Shown one piece after another: positions 19,830-28,910 of a stretch of DNA of 38,623 nucleotides; positions within the stretch are counted from its first letter, which is position 1, and every line of letters begins with the position of its first letter. The stretch is from JAKFEW01 sp036675505 (GTDB lineage: Bacteria > Cyanobacteriota > Sericytochromatia > S15B-MN24 > JAQBPE01): contig JAKFEW010000118.1 of NCBI GenBank assembly GCA_036675505.1, positions 1 to 38,623 on the forward strand, read 5' to 3'. The position numbers were made by a program, and so were the translations under genes. Below the pieces are notes generated by a model. It made no database searches. It saw only the letters and a program-made list of their open reading frames with translations, and had not been told where the DNA came from.

Positions 19830-21397
19830 AAAGCCACCTTGCCCTGGAAGTCGTGCTCGACGCGCCAGGCGTTGAGGTACGCGTGCGAGCCCTGCGCGGG
19901 CGCGTCGGGCGTTTCGACGACCGCGAAGCCGGCGCGCCGGAGCGCGGCCTTCCACTCGTCGAAGCTCCAGAACGCGAACGTCTCGTTCATTTCAGCGCGC
20001 CAGTTGTCGACGTAGGTCAGCTTGGTCAGGAACTCGACGCCGTCCTGCCAGCGCAGCCGGAAGCCGGGCTTGCCCGCGACGTCGACCTCCTCGTAGCGCA
20101 CCTTGGATGCCTCGCCGCGCCGCCCTTGCCGCCGCAGGTCGGCCTGGAAGTCGCGCGCGAAGCGTTTGAAGCGCGCGCGCGTCGAGAGGCCTTGGAGGTG
20201 AGCGGCCAGCGCCGCGGTGGTCGTGAAGTCCTCGAAGGCGTCGTCGTTCGTGCCGTCCGTGTCCGCGCACAGCATGAGCACCTGGCGGTCGCGCTCGGCG
20301 AAGCCGACCACGTCGCGGATCACGAGCGAGCCGCCCGCGCGCGTCTGGCGGAACTTCTCGGCCAGGTAGGCGTCCACGGTGGCCTGGCCTGTGCCGTAGC
20401 TCCACAGCTCGTGCAGGGTCGAGTTGCAGATCGTGGTGTCGATCGAGGCCGGCTCGAAGATCGGCTCGAGCAGGTTGCGCTGATGAAAGTGCACGAAGGC
20501 CCCGCCGAACTCGCCGGCGCGCTGGCGCTCGTGGGCGCGCGCGATGAACTCGCTCGCGATGTCGATGCCGATGAAGTCCGAGTCCGGGTAGGCTTTGGCA
20601 AGCTCGACCAGCAGCGCGCCGTCGGCGCAGCCCTCATCGACGATCTTGCCCGGCGTGATGCCCGGGCTGATCTCGCGGAACTTGAGCTGGATGATCGCAT
20701 CCATCGCGCGCGCGTAGGTGCTGTAGTCGCGCGTCTCGGTGAGGCCGCCCGCCTCGGTGAGCAGCGGGTCGCGGTAAAGCCTGGCGATCCGGCGGGGCAC
20801 CTCGGGGAAGTCGGCCAGCAGGGCGTGCCAGGCCGGCGAGAGCGCGAGCCGGAGCTCACGATCGATCGCCCAGGCCGCGCCGAGGTCCGCGATGCGCTTC
20901 ACGACGTCGATCGGCCGCTGCGCCCGGGGCGGCGCGGCTTCGCCCGCATGCTCGGCCGTGAGCACGGCGAAGCCGAGCGCGGCCCAGTCCTCGATGAGGC
21001 CGGGCGTCGAGCAGAGCACCACGGTGTTGGCCGGCGTGAGCAGCAGGTCGTCTTCGGTGTCCTCGCGGACCGCCTTGAGGACGTGGTCGCAGAACCGCTC
21101 GGTGCTGTCGAAGTGCGGCACGCCGACGATGCGGTATTCGATCTCGAGGGCGTCTTTCAGGCGGCGCGCGAAGCGGTCCACGCCCACCGCGCGCACGTGG
21201 AGGGGGATCGGGTTGTAGCGCGAGTGCGACTGGTTCGCGCTCGTGATCGCGAAGACCACCTCGTCGAGCGACTCGGCCGGCTTGGGGCCGCCGAACGTCG
21301 GCAGGTCCGTGAGCGGGCGCCTGAGCGCTTCTAGCAGGCAGGCTTCCTGGAAGCGCGTGTTGACGAGGTGACGGCCAGGGAACAGCAGATAAGCCAT
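19742..21397 (-). CDS. SAM-dependent methyltransferase fused to an NMN-adenylyltransferase-like N-terminal domain
   Basis: Predicted 551 residues. The central domain (about 225-390) is a class I methyltransferase: IVDEGCADGALLVELAKAYP (motif I) then FIGIDIA, and TICNSTLHELWSYG later. The N-terminus (1-190) resembles NadM-type nucleotidyltransferases: LLFPGRHLVNTRFQEACL where NadM has GRFQPFHxGH, then VVFAITSANQSHSRYNP where NadM has GIGSAQxSHTxxNP, then LCSTPGLIEDWAALGFAV. The HxGH residues read TRFQ, so the usual catalytic histidines are absent. ATG 21397 is chosen because a minus-strand promoter (TTGTAG-17-CACAAT) would start transcription at about 21431, downstream of the longer ATG at 21439. 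The substrate is unknown; a nucleotide-linked role is speculative. Confidence 0.75.
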   Translation of the reverse strand: MAYLLFPGRHLVNTRFQEACLLEALRRPLTDLPTFGGPKPAESLDEVVFAITSANQSHSRYNPIPLHVRAVGVDRFARRLKDALEIEYRIVGVPHFDSTERFCDHVLKAVREDTEDDLLLTPANTVVLCSTPGLIEDWAALGFAVLTAEHAGEAAPPRAQRPIDVVKRIADLGAAWAIDRELRLALSPAWHALLADFPEVPRRIARLYRDPLLTEAGGLTETRDYSTYARAMDAIIQLKFREISPGITPGKIVDEGCADGALLVELAKAYPDSDFIGIDIASEFIARAHERQRAGEFGGAFVHFHQRNLLEPIFEPASIDTTICNSTLHELWSYGTGQATVDAYLAEKFRQTRAGGSLVIRDVVGFAERDRQVLMLCADTDGTNDDAFEDFTTTAALAAHLQGLSTRARFKRFARDFQADLRRQGRRGEASKVRYEEVDVAGKPGFRLRWQDGVEFLTKLTYVDNWRAEMNETFAFWSFDEWKAALRRAGFAVVETPDAPAQGSHAYLNAWRVEHDFQGKVAFYAEEPEGQRPLPLPLPPTNMLLIGRKPG

Positions 21398-21437
21398 GGC
21401 GCCTTCATACCCCGGGCGCCCGTCGGCCGTCGCGCCC

Positions 21438-21467
21438 ATTGTGGGAACCCAGTTCGACCTCTACAAT
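21438..21467. promoter_or_regulatory. Symmetric divergent promoter between the methyltransferase and Pro/Thr-rich genes
   Basis: On the plus strand TTGTGG (21439-21444) and TACAAT (21462-21467) are 17 bp apart. On the minus strand TTGTAG (complement of 21461-21466) and CACAAT (complement of 21438-21443) are also 17 bp apart. Each -35 overlaps the opposite -10, so one 30-bp segment can fire both ways. The plus transcript would start about 3 nt before the ATG at 21477. Confidence 0.6.
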
Positions 21468-21476
21468 GAGGCCGAC

Positions 21477-22922
21477 ATGCAGCCCCGTCGCCCTCGCCCC
21501 ATCCACGCCCTCGCCCTGCGCGCCGCCTGCGTCGCCGTCGGGACGGCCATGCTCCTCGCGACGCCGGCCCTGCCCGTCGACGCGGCCCGCCCGGCCCGCG
21601 CGATCACCGCGCAGGCCATGCCTTCGCCCGACGAGACGGCCCCGGCCGAAGATCGCCTGCTCGAGGTGCTCGACCGCGTGCTCGTGATGGCCTACAAGGC
21701 GCAGCGCGCGCTCGAGACCGACGACTTCGTCGCGGCCGAGCAGGCCGCGACGCTGCTGCGCCAGCGCCTGGCCGAGGCGATGTTCGACATGCCAGCCGAG
21801 CAGGTGCGCCAGCTGCGCGCGCTCGACGCCCGCGCGGCGCGGCTGCAGCGCCTGGCGGCGGGCCGCAAGGAGGCGGCGAACGACGCGATGAATCGCTTCC
21901 TGGATGACGTGACGGCGGTCCAGGCGGGCGAGACCCTGCAGCCGCTGCCGCCGGAGTCGCCGCCGGTCGCGACGCCGACGCCGCGCCCGCGCCTGACGCC
22001 GCGCCCCACCCCGACGCCGGTGCCCACGCCGACGCCCAGCCCGAAACCCACGCCCACGCCCCGGCCGACGGCGCGTCCCACGGCCGCGCCGACCCCGCGG
22101 CCCACGCCCACGCCGCGGCTTGCCCCCACGCCGACCCCGACGCCGCGGCCTACGCCGAAGCCGACGCCTACGCCTACGCCGCGGCCTACCGCGACGCCCA
22201 CCCCTACCCCGACGCCCAGGCCCACCGCAACGCCGAAGCAGCGGCCTACGCCGCGACCGACCGCCACGCCGACCCCGCTGCCGACGGCGACGCCGCGATC
22301 CACCCCGACGCCCACCCCGACGCCAAAGCCCACGCCGCGGCCCACCCCCACGCCGAAACCGACGCCGTCGCCGACCCCTCGGCCGACGCCGCGGCCCACC
22401 GCAACGCCGACGCCACGGCCTACGCCCACGCCGAAGCCTAGCCCCTCACCCACGCCAAAGCCCACGCCAAAGCCCACGCCGCGGCCCACGCCGACCCCCA
22501 CCCCTACTCCCACCCCCACCCCCAAGCCGACGGCCACCCCCACTCCCACTCCCAAGCCGACGGCCACGCCGCGGCCGGCGCCGACCGTGAAGCCGACCCC
22601 GCGCCCGACGGCCCGGCCGGCCGCCGCGGCCCAGCCGGCGCTCGCGCGCGAGGAGGTCAAAAAGGCCTACGTGAACGCCTCGACCGTCCACACCTACGTG
22701 CGCATCGGCCAGAACACCTCGGCGCTGGCGGAGCTCAGGTTGCTGCGCGGCCACCTCGCGACCGCCCAGGAGGTGGGCGCGCCGGGCCAGAAGCGCCTGA
22801 TCGGCGAGCTCGACAGGCTCGCGGCGCTGCTCGAGACGCGCCTGAAGGCGGACTCGCCGATGGCCTACGCGGCCTCGCGCATGCTGATCGAGCGCTTCTT
22901 GCTGCTCGAAAAGGTGATCTGA
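21477..22922 (+). CDS. Secreted protein with long Pro/Thr-rich linker between two helical domains
   Basis: Predicted 481 residues. The N-terminal signal peptide (hydrophobic ACVAVGTAMLLATPALPVDA) likely directs export; no lipobox is seen. Residues about 60-140 are helical (LEVLDRVLVMAYKAQRALE onward). Residues about 163-381 are an almost pure PTPTPRPT/PKPTP tract, an extended wall- or periplasm-spanning stalk. The C-terminal 95 residues form another helical domain (AYVNASTVHTYVRIGQNTSA to the end) that seems related to the N-terminal one in length and Ala/Leu pattern. ATG 21477 follows a -10 (TACAAT, 21462-21467) by 9 nt with no SD, so the mRNA is probably leaderless. No enzymatic function was recognised. 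Confidence 0.78.
   Translation: MQPRRPRPIHALALRAACVAVGTAMLLATPALPVDAARPARAITAQAMPSPDETAPAEDRLLEVLDRVLVMAYKAQRALETDDFVAAEQAATLLRQRLAEAMFDMPAEQVRQLRALDARAARLQRLAAGRKEAANDAMNRFLDDVTAVQAGETLQPLPPESPPVATPTPRPRLTPRPTPTPVPTPTPSPKPTPTPRPTARPTAAPTPRPTPTPRLAPTPTPTPRPTPKPTPTPTPRPTATPTPTPTPRPTATPKQRPTPRPTATPTPLPTATPRSTPTPTPTPKPTPRPTPTPKPTPSPTPRPTPRPTATPTPRPTPTPKPSPSPTPKPTPKPTPRPTPTPTPTPTPTPKPTATPTPTPKPTATPRPAPTVKPTPRPTARPAAAAQPALAREEVKKAYVNASTVHTYVRIGQNTSALAELRLLRGHLATAQEVGAPGQKRLIGELDRLAALLETRLKADSPMAYAASRMLIERFLLLEKVI
21967..22620 (+). repeat. Low-complexity Pro/Thr codon tract (PTPTPRPT)
   Basis: About 650 bp of imperfect 6- and 12-bp units (CCSACGCCSA-like) encode alternating Pro-Thr with Arg, Lys or Ala interspersed. 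Units are not identical and have no spacer-repeat structure, so this is coding microsatellite-like DNA, prone to length change. Limits are approximate. Confidence 0.88.
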
Positions 22923-22958
22923 GGCGGCCCGGGCTGGGCGCGTTACCACTGATGCTGT

Positions 22959-23654
22959 TTAGAAGGGGAAGATGATCCCGCGGTCCTTCCAGTGGATGAA
23001 CTCGCTCTCCTTGAAGGAATAGAGCTGGGCGGGCCGGTGCGGGCCCTTCATCTCCGTCTCCTGGAGCGCCTCGAGGATGCCCATCGAGAGGATCTTCTTG
23101 CGGAAGTTCCGCTTGTCGAGCTCCTTGCGCAAGATCACCTCGTACATGCGCTGCAGCTCCGACAGGGTGAACTTCTTCGGCAACAGCTGGAAGCCGACCG
23201 AGGTGTAGTCCAGCTTCCAGCGCAGGCGCGTCAGCGCGTAATCGATCACCTCCTGGTGGTCGAAGGCGAGCGCCGGCGGGTCGTAGACCGAGAACCAGCT
23301 CACCGCGTCGGTGTCGGTCGCCGCCACCAGCTCGCGCCGCTCGGCCGAGATGAGCGCGTAGTAGGCCACCGAGATCACGCGGCCGCGCGGGTCGCGATCG
23401 GGGCGGCCGAAGGTGTAGAGCTGCTCGAGCCAGATGTCCGAGACGTTGGTCTCCTCGGCGAGCTCGCGCCGCGCGGCGGCGTCGAGGGCCTCGTCCATGC
23501 CCACGAAGCCGCCCGGGATCGCCCACTGCCCCTTGAAAGGCGCCTGGGCCCGGCGTACCAGCAGGACCTTGAGGGCGTCGTCGATGATCGTGAAGACGAC
23601 CACGTCGACCGTGACCATGGGGCGGGGGTAGTCGTAGGTGTGGGTCTGCGGCAT
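22959..23654 (-). CDS. nrtR: NrtR-type Nudix/winged-helix regulator of NAD metabolism
   Basis: Predicted 231 residues. Residues about 10-145 form a Nudix domain (VTVDVVVFTIIDDALKVLLV, then GGFVGMDEALDAAARRELAEE). The Nudix-box glutamates are present, but the usual G after EEx is N (EETNV). Residues about 155-225 form the winged helix typical of NrtR (FTLSELQRMYEVIL followed by DKRNFRKKIL). NrtR repressors bind ADP-ribose as anti-repressor and control NAD genes. The pncB operon 12 kb away, with a promoter palindrome at 9033-9049, is the obvious target. The intact Nudix box means ADP-ribose hydrolysis may be retained. TAGAAT (complement of 23663-23668) lies 8 nt before the ATG and there is no strong SD, suggesting another leaderless start. 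An ordinary Nudix hydrolase is the alternative. Confidence 0.87.
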   Translation of the reverse strand: MPQTHTYDYPRPMVTVDVVVFTIIDDALKVLLVRRAQAPFKGQWAIPGGFVGMDEALDAAARRELAEETNVSDIWLEQLYTFGRPDRDPRGRVISVAYYALISAERRELVAATDTDAVSWFSVYDPPALAFDHQEVIDYALTRLRWKLDYTSVGFQLLPKKFTLSELQRMYEVILRKELDKRNFRKKILSMGILEALQETEMKGPHRPAQLYSFKESEFIHWKDRGIIFPF

Positions 23655-23686
23655 GGCCTAGCATTCTACACGGACCAAGACGCGAG

Positions 23687-23716
23687 CGCCCCGTGGCCCG
23701 AAAGGGCCACGGGGCG
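23687..23716. terminator. Strong GC hairpin with GAAA tetraloop between two minus-strand genes
   Basis: A perfect 13-bp stem (23687-23699 with 23704-23716) closes a GAAA loop. It lies 20 bp after the stop of the 114-residue gene and 33 bp before nrtR. Neither side has a T tract, so it may be a processing or stability element, an attenuator, or a weak terminator rather than a classical intrinsic terminator. Confidence 0.5.
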
Positions 23717-23735
23717 TGACACGGACCCGCCGCGA

Positions 23736-24080
23736 TCAGGCGGAGGCGCGCACCAGGCCGCGGGCGGCGCGCTCGTAGCGCGCGAGCACGTTGTCGAGCA
23801 CGGCCTTGCGGTAATACAGCGGCACGAACTCGCCGGCGAGCTCGGCCGAGGCGCGGTCGTGGTACGCGAGGGCGGCGTCGGCCTCGTGGTGGTCCTGGGC
23901 CAGGAAGGCCGCCCGACAGCGCCTGACGGCGAGCTCGACCCGCATGAGGGCGCGGTCGAAGTCGGCAGGGCCTGCCGCCGTCTCGGCGACGACCTCGCTG
24001 GCGAGCTCGAAGGCGGCCTGCAGCGCGCGGGCGCCATCCAGGGGCAGCGAACGTGTACGGTGCGAGAGCAACTGCGGCAC
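23736..24080 (-). CDS. Small helical protein of unknown function
   Basis: Predicted 114 residues from GTG 24080, chosen for GGAGGT a few nt upstream. The sequence is soluble, Ala/Arg-rich and helical (FDRALMRVELAVRRCRAAFL, YHDRASAELAGEFVPLYYRK). No signal peptide, membrane segment or known motif is visible. It lies upstream of nrtR on the same strand, separated by a strong hairpin, and downstream of an AT-rich control region with direct repeats and a palindrome, so it is probably a regulated gene. Helical bundle scaffolds such as DUF-type stress proteins are possible, but I do not recognise it. Confidence 0.7.
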   Translation of the reverse strand: MPQLLSHRTRSLPLDGARALQAAFELASEVVAETAAGPADFDRALMRVELAVRRCRAAFLAQDHHEADAALAYHDRASAELAGEFVPLYYRKAVLDNVLARYERAARGLVRASA

Positions 24081-24110
24081 GGGTGACCTCCAGAATCCAT
24101 TGAGGTGTTC

Positions 24111-24128
24111 AGGTTATATATAGGTTAT
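24111..24128 (-). promoter_or_regulatory. Tandem direct repeat AGGTTAT-N4-AGGTTAT (response-regulator-type box candidate)
   Basis: AGGTTAT occurs at 24111-24117 and 24122-24128, an 11-bp period or one helical turn. Read on the minus strand it is ATAACCT-N4-ATAACCT. Tandem half-sites with this spacing are typical of OmpR/PhoB-family regulators, and cyanobacterial Pho boxes have TTAACC-like half-sites. It lies 31 bp before the GTG at 24080. The regulator's identity is inference. Confidence 0.45.
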
Positions 24129-24138
24129 GATCGACTTA

Positions 24139-24158
24139 ATCGTGCTTTAAAACACGAT
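24139..24158. promoter_or_regulatory. 20-bp near-perfect palindrome in the divergent control region
   Basis: ATCGTGCTTTAAAACACGAT is symmetric except for one mismatched pair flanking the central TTTAAA. It lies between the genes starting at 24080 (minus) and 24265 (plus), inside an AT-rich island in GC-rich DNA. TCGACT (24131-24136) and GATAAA (24155-24160), 18 bp apart, are a weak promoter overlapping it. It is a good operator candidate for a dimeric repressor. Confidence 0.5.
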
Positions 24159-24264
24159 AAATTTGTGTAAAGTTCGCCCGGCCCGAGCCGACCCACGGCG
24201 CCTGAGCGCGCTGCGGAGCGCAAAACAGGGTTTGTCGCTCGCCCGGTTGTGGTAGGTGGCCATT

Positions 24265-27186
24265 ATGAGATCGCGTCGCCTGACCCTGGTGCTCGTGGCT
24301 GCCTTGTGGACCGTCACGGCCTGCACGGGCGGGAAAGGCGCACCCACGGGCACGAGCCCCGCGCGCAAGTCGACCAAGACCAGCGCCACCACCCAGACGC
24401 CCACCGGCGCGCGGCCGCCGCTCGTGAGCCGCATCGATCCGCAGGCGACCACGCGCATCGTGCCTGCGACCGGGCCGGTCGTCACGCTGACCGGCAAGGT
24501 GAAGCTGCTCAGCGATCAGGGCGCGGGCCTCATCGCCAACAACGGCGGCGGCATCATCAGCAACAACACGGGCGGCCTGATCTCGGACCACGGCGGCGGC
24601 CTGGTCTCGGACCACGGCGGCGGGCTGATCGCGAACAACGGCGGCGGGATCGTGAGCAAGACCAAGTACACGGCGCTGCAGGCGGGCGCGGCCGGCGCCA
24701 CGGCGCAGGAGTTCCTGCTCGCGGACGCCGAGGTCACGGTCCACGACGCGGCCGGGCGCCTGCTCACCGACGCCAAGGGCAAGCCGATCGTCGCGCGCAG
24801 CGACGGCCAGGGCGGCTACAAGCTCGAAGCGCGGCTGCCGGCCGAGAACCTGGTCCTGCGCACGAAGCTCTGGAACGGCGGCGAGCTCTCGGCGATCCTC
24901 ACCAGGCCCGCGGCCGGCGCGCGCGAGGTGGCGATCGACACGGCCGCCACGCTGGGTGCCACCTACGTGCTCACGCGCTTCGTGAAGGGCGACCAGAAGA
25001 CCTTCGACAAGCTGCCGGCCCCCGAGGCCGAGCGCCTGCGCCGCGAGATCGACTCGGCGCGCGGCCTGATCGGCAAGGCGCCTGACTACAAGGCCGAGGC
25101 GCTGCTCGCGCTCACCGACGACCTGCGCAAGCAAGCCCCCACCGTCGACAAGACGCTGGCCGACATCGAGGTGCTGCTGCTCGGCGGCCTCGGCGACGGC
25201 ATGCCGGCCGACCGCGTGGCGCTCCAGGCGCCGCACACGTTGGCGGTGGCCGCCGACGGCACGCTATACATCGGCGAGGCCAGCTTCGGCCGCGTCCGCA
25301 CAGTCTCGCCGCAGGGCCAGTTGACGACGCTCCTCGACGGCACCGGCGGCAAGCTCCCCTACAACGTGCCCGACCTGATGGACATGGCGCTCGCGCCGGA
25401 CGGCACGATGTACCTCGTGAGCCCCGACGCCCGGCGCGTCTGGAAGGTCGCGGCCACCGGCGCGCCGGTCGCCGTAGCGGGCGGCGGCACGGACCCGGGC
25501 CCGCCGAACGGCCGCCAGGCCACCGAGCTCCTGGTCGAGGCGCGCTCGGCCGCGCTCGGGCCGGACGGCACCTTGTACGTGGGCGAGGAGAAGACCGCGC
25601 GCATCCTCGCGATCGCCCCCGACGGCAGCGCCACCAAGGTGCAAGGCCCCGACTGGGGTGGCGGCGGCGACTGCGTGGCCCTGATCGCGCCGGCCGACGG
25701 CACGCTGCTCGCGCTGCGCCATAAGGGCGATACCGGCGGCTCGGTCTGGCGGCGCGCGCAGGACGGCGCCTGGACCCAGCTCCTGGGCGGCCTCGCGGTC
25801 GGCGAGGGCGACATGGCGCTCGCGCCGGACGGCACGATCTACGTCGTCGAGGAGGATGGCCACCGCGTCCACCGCATCGCGCCGGACGGCACCACGCAAG
25901 CCATCGCGGGCGACGGCGTGGCCGCGCCCGGCGCCCCCACGCTCGTCACCCCGGCCGCCACGGCCGTCGCGCCGGACGGCACGCTTTACGTGGCCGACCG
26001 CCGCACCAACCTCGTGCACGCCCGCCAGCCCGACGGCAGCTGGCGGCTCGCCGCCGGCGCTACCGGCGACGCCCTGGTGAGCGACGGCTTCTTGCCCTTC
26101 AACGGCCCGGCCGGCGTGGCCTTCGACCCCCAGGGCCTGATGGTCGTGGCCGAGTCGACCGGCCACGGCATCAAGCGCTTCGACGGCAAGACGCTGACCA
26201 CGATCGCGGGCGGCGTGAAGGGCGATATGGGTGACGACGGCCCGGCCGTGGACGCGCGCTTCGATACGCCCGGCGCGCTCACCTACAAGGGCAGCGACCT
26301 GCTCGTGCTCGACAGCCGCAACCAGCGCATCCGCGTGCTCGGCGCCGACGGCATCGTGCGCCAGCTGGTCGGCCGCGAGAAAGACCCGATCGAGGATCCG
26401 CTCCAGCCGGGCGTGCCGCGCGCGGCGTTCGAGCATGGCATCAAGGGCGGCTCCTCGATCGCGGTCGGCCCCGACGGCCTGATCTACTGGGCGAGCTCCG
26501 GCGGCAACCAGGTCGCGCGGCTGCGCGCCGACAACACGGTCGAGCTGATCGCGGGGCGCCCCTACGGCGAGGACGAGAAGGGCGACGACGCCGGCGACGG
26601 CGGCGAGGCCGTCAAGGCGGGTCTCACGGCCCCGCTCGGCATCGCCTTCGACGCCAAGGGCGACCTGATCGTCGCGGATACGGGCAACATGCGCATCCGC
26701 AAGATCACGGGCCTCCAACCGGGCGGCACGCCGCGCATCGCGCACGTCGCGGGCCTGTCGCGCATGGAGATGGTCGCCAGGCTCTTCAGCCTCGAGCCGG
26801 GCTGGGAGCGCGCCGAGGAGGGCGCGGACGCCGCGACGGCCATGATGGTCGGCCCGGCCGCGCTCTGCTTCGACGCCGCGGGCAACCTCTACTTCACCGA
26901 GGCCGGCACGTCCAACATCGCCTCGCTGACCATCGAGGGTGACTCCGTCTCCACGGAGACGGGCCTCGACCTCAAGCTCCTGCCGCCCGTGCCGCCGCGC
27001 GTGCGCAAGATCACGCCGGACGGCAAGATCTACACGGTCGGCGGCCCCGGCGCGCCGCTCTTCGACCCGGCCAAGGGCGAAGGCCTCGGCCTGCCCACCG
27101 GCCTCGCGATCGATCCGCAAGGCCGCCTGGTGGTCGTGGACGTGCGCGAGAACGCGATCCGCCTGGTGCCCAAGGGCGCCTATTAG
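24265..27186 (+). CDS. Lipoprotein with octapeptide array, regulatory-like domain and NHL beta-propeller (paralogue of 4291-7263)
   Basis: Predicted 973 residues. ATG 24265 is preferred to GTG 24256 because AGGTGG is then 5 nt upstream. The signal peptide ends TVTAC, a lipobox with Cys near residue 20. Residues about 88-131 are five octapeptides (GLIANNGG, GIISNNTG, GLISDHGG, GLVSDHGG, GLIANNGG) plus a partial one. A CarboxypepD_reg-like strand region (ADAEVTVHDAAGRLL, then RSDGQGGYKLEARLP) and a helical segment precede NHL blades from about 330 to the end: LAVAADGTLYIGEASFGRVR, MALAPDGTIYVVEEDGHRVH, GIAFDAKGDLIVADTGNMR. The domain order equals that of the 4291 gene, although the octapeptides differ in sequence. 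It converges on mutase with only 10 bp between stops. It is probably a surface lipoprotein; the ligand is unknown. Confidence 0.86.
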   Translation: MRSRRLTLVLVAALWTVTACTGGKGAPTGTSPARKSTKTSATTQTPTGARPPLVSRIDPQATTRIVPATGPVVTLTGKVKLLSDQGAGLIANNGGGIISNNTGGLISDHGGGLVSDHGGGLIANNGGGIVSKTKYTALQAGAAGATAQEFLLADAEVTVHDAAGRLLTDAKGKPIVARSDGQGGYKLEARLPAENLVLRTKLWNGGELSAILTRPAAGAREVAIDTAATLGATYVLTRFVKGDQKTFDKLPAPEAERLRREIDSARGLIGKAPDYKAEALLALTDDLRKQAPTVDKTLADIEVLLLGGLGDGMPADRVALQAPHTLAVAADGTLYIGEASFGRVRTVSPQGQLTTLLDGTGGKLPYNVPDLMDMALAPDGTMYLVSPDARRVWKVAATGAPVAVAGGGTDPGPPNGRQATELLVEARSAALGPDGTLYVGEEKTARILAIAPDGSATKVQGPDWGGGGDCVALIAPADGTLLALRHKGDTGGSVWRRAQDGAWTQLLGGLAVGEGDMALAPDGTIYVVEEDGHRVHRIAPDGTTQAIAGDGVAAPGAPTLVTPAATAVAPDGTLYVADRRTNLVHARQPDGSWRLAAGATGDALVSDGFLPFNGPAGVAFDPQGLMVVAESTGHGIKRFDGKTLTTIAGGVKGDMGDDGPAVDARFDTPGALTYKGSDLLVLDSRNQRIRVLGADGIVRQLVGREKDPIEDPLQPGVPRAAFEHGIKGGSSIAVGPDGLIYWASSGGNQVARLRADNTVELIAGRPYGEDEKGDDAGDGGEAVKAGLTAPLGIAFDAKGDLIVADTGNMRIRKITGLQPGGTPRIAHVAGLSRMEMVARLFSLEPGWERAEEGADAATAMMVGPAALCFDAAGNLYFTEAGTSNIASLTIEGDSVSTETGLDLKLLPPVPPRVRKITPDGKIYTVGGPGAPLFDPAKGEGLGLPTGLAIDPQGRLVVVDVRENAIRLVPKGAY
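24526..24645 (+). repeat. Five tandem 24-bp units encoding GLI(A/S)(N/D)(N/H)GG octapeptides
   Basis: Units run at exactly 24 bp, with a sixth partial unit (GIVS) after them. They share the hydrophobic pair at positions 2-3 and Gly at position 8 with the SLIGADGG array of the 4291 gene, but use Asn/His rather than Ala/Asp. This suggests conserved spacing and fold with divergent surface chemistry. Confidence 0.88.
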
Positions 27187-27196
27187 CGCCCGCGGG

Positions 27197-28870
<1,674 letters not shown>

Positions 28871-28901
28871 GGGGCACCTCTGGAGGGAAATCGGCCCCAT
28901 G

Positions 28902-28910
28902 ATGTTAGCA
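28902..28910 (-). promoter_or_regulatory. Extended -10 promoter candidate for the mutase gene
   Basis: The minus strand reads TGCTAACAT here, matching the TGn-TATAAT extended -10 pattern with TAACAT. It lies 31 bp before the mutase ATG, giving a leader of about 25 nt that contains its GAGGTG site. No good -35 is visible, as is usual for extended -10 promoters. Confidence 0.45.

Noticed and set aside
21967..22620. Possible CRISPR or satellite array
   Set aside because: Units are 6-12 bp, imperfect and fully in frame within a coding region; there are no spacers.
22959..23654. Reading the Nudix gene as a plain housekeeping hydrolase
   Set aside because: The C-terminal winged-helix region matches NrtR, so a regulator is the better call, though hydrolase activity may remain.
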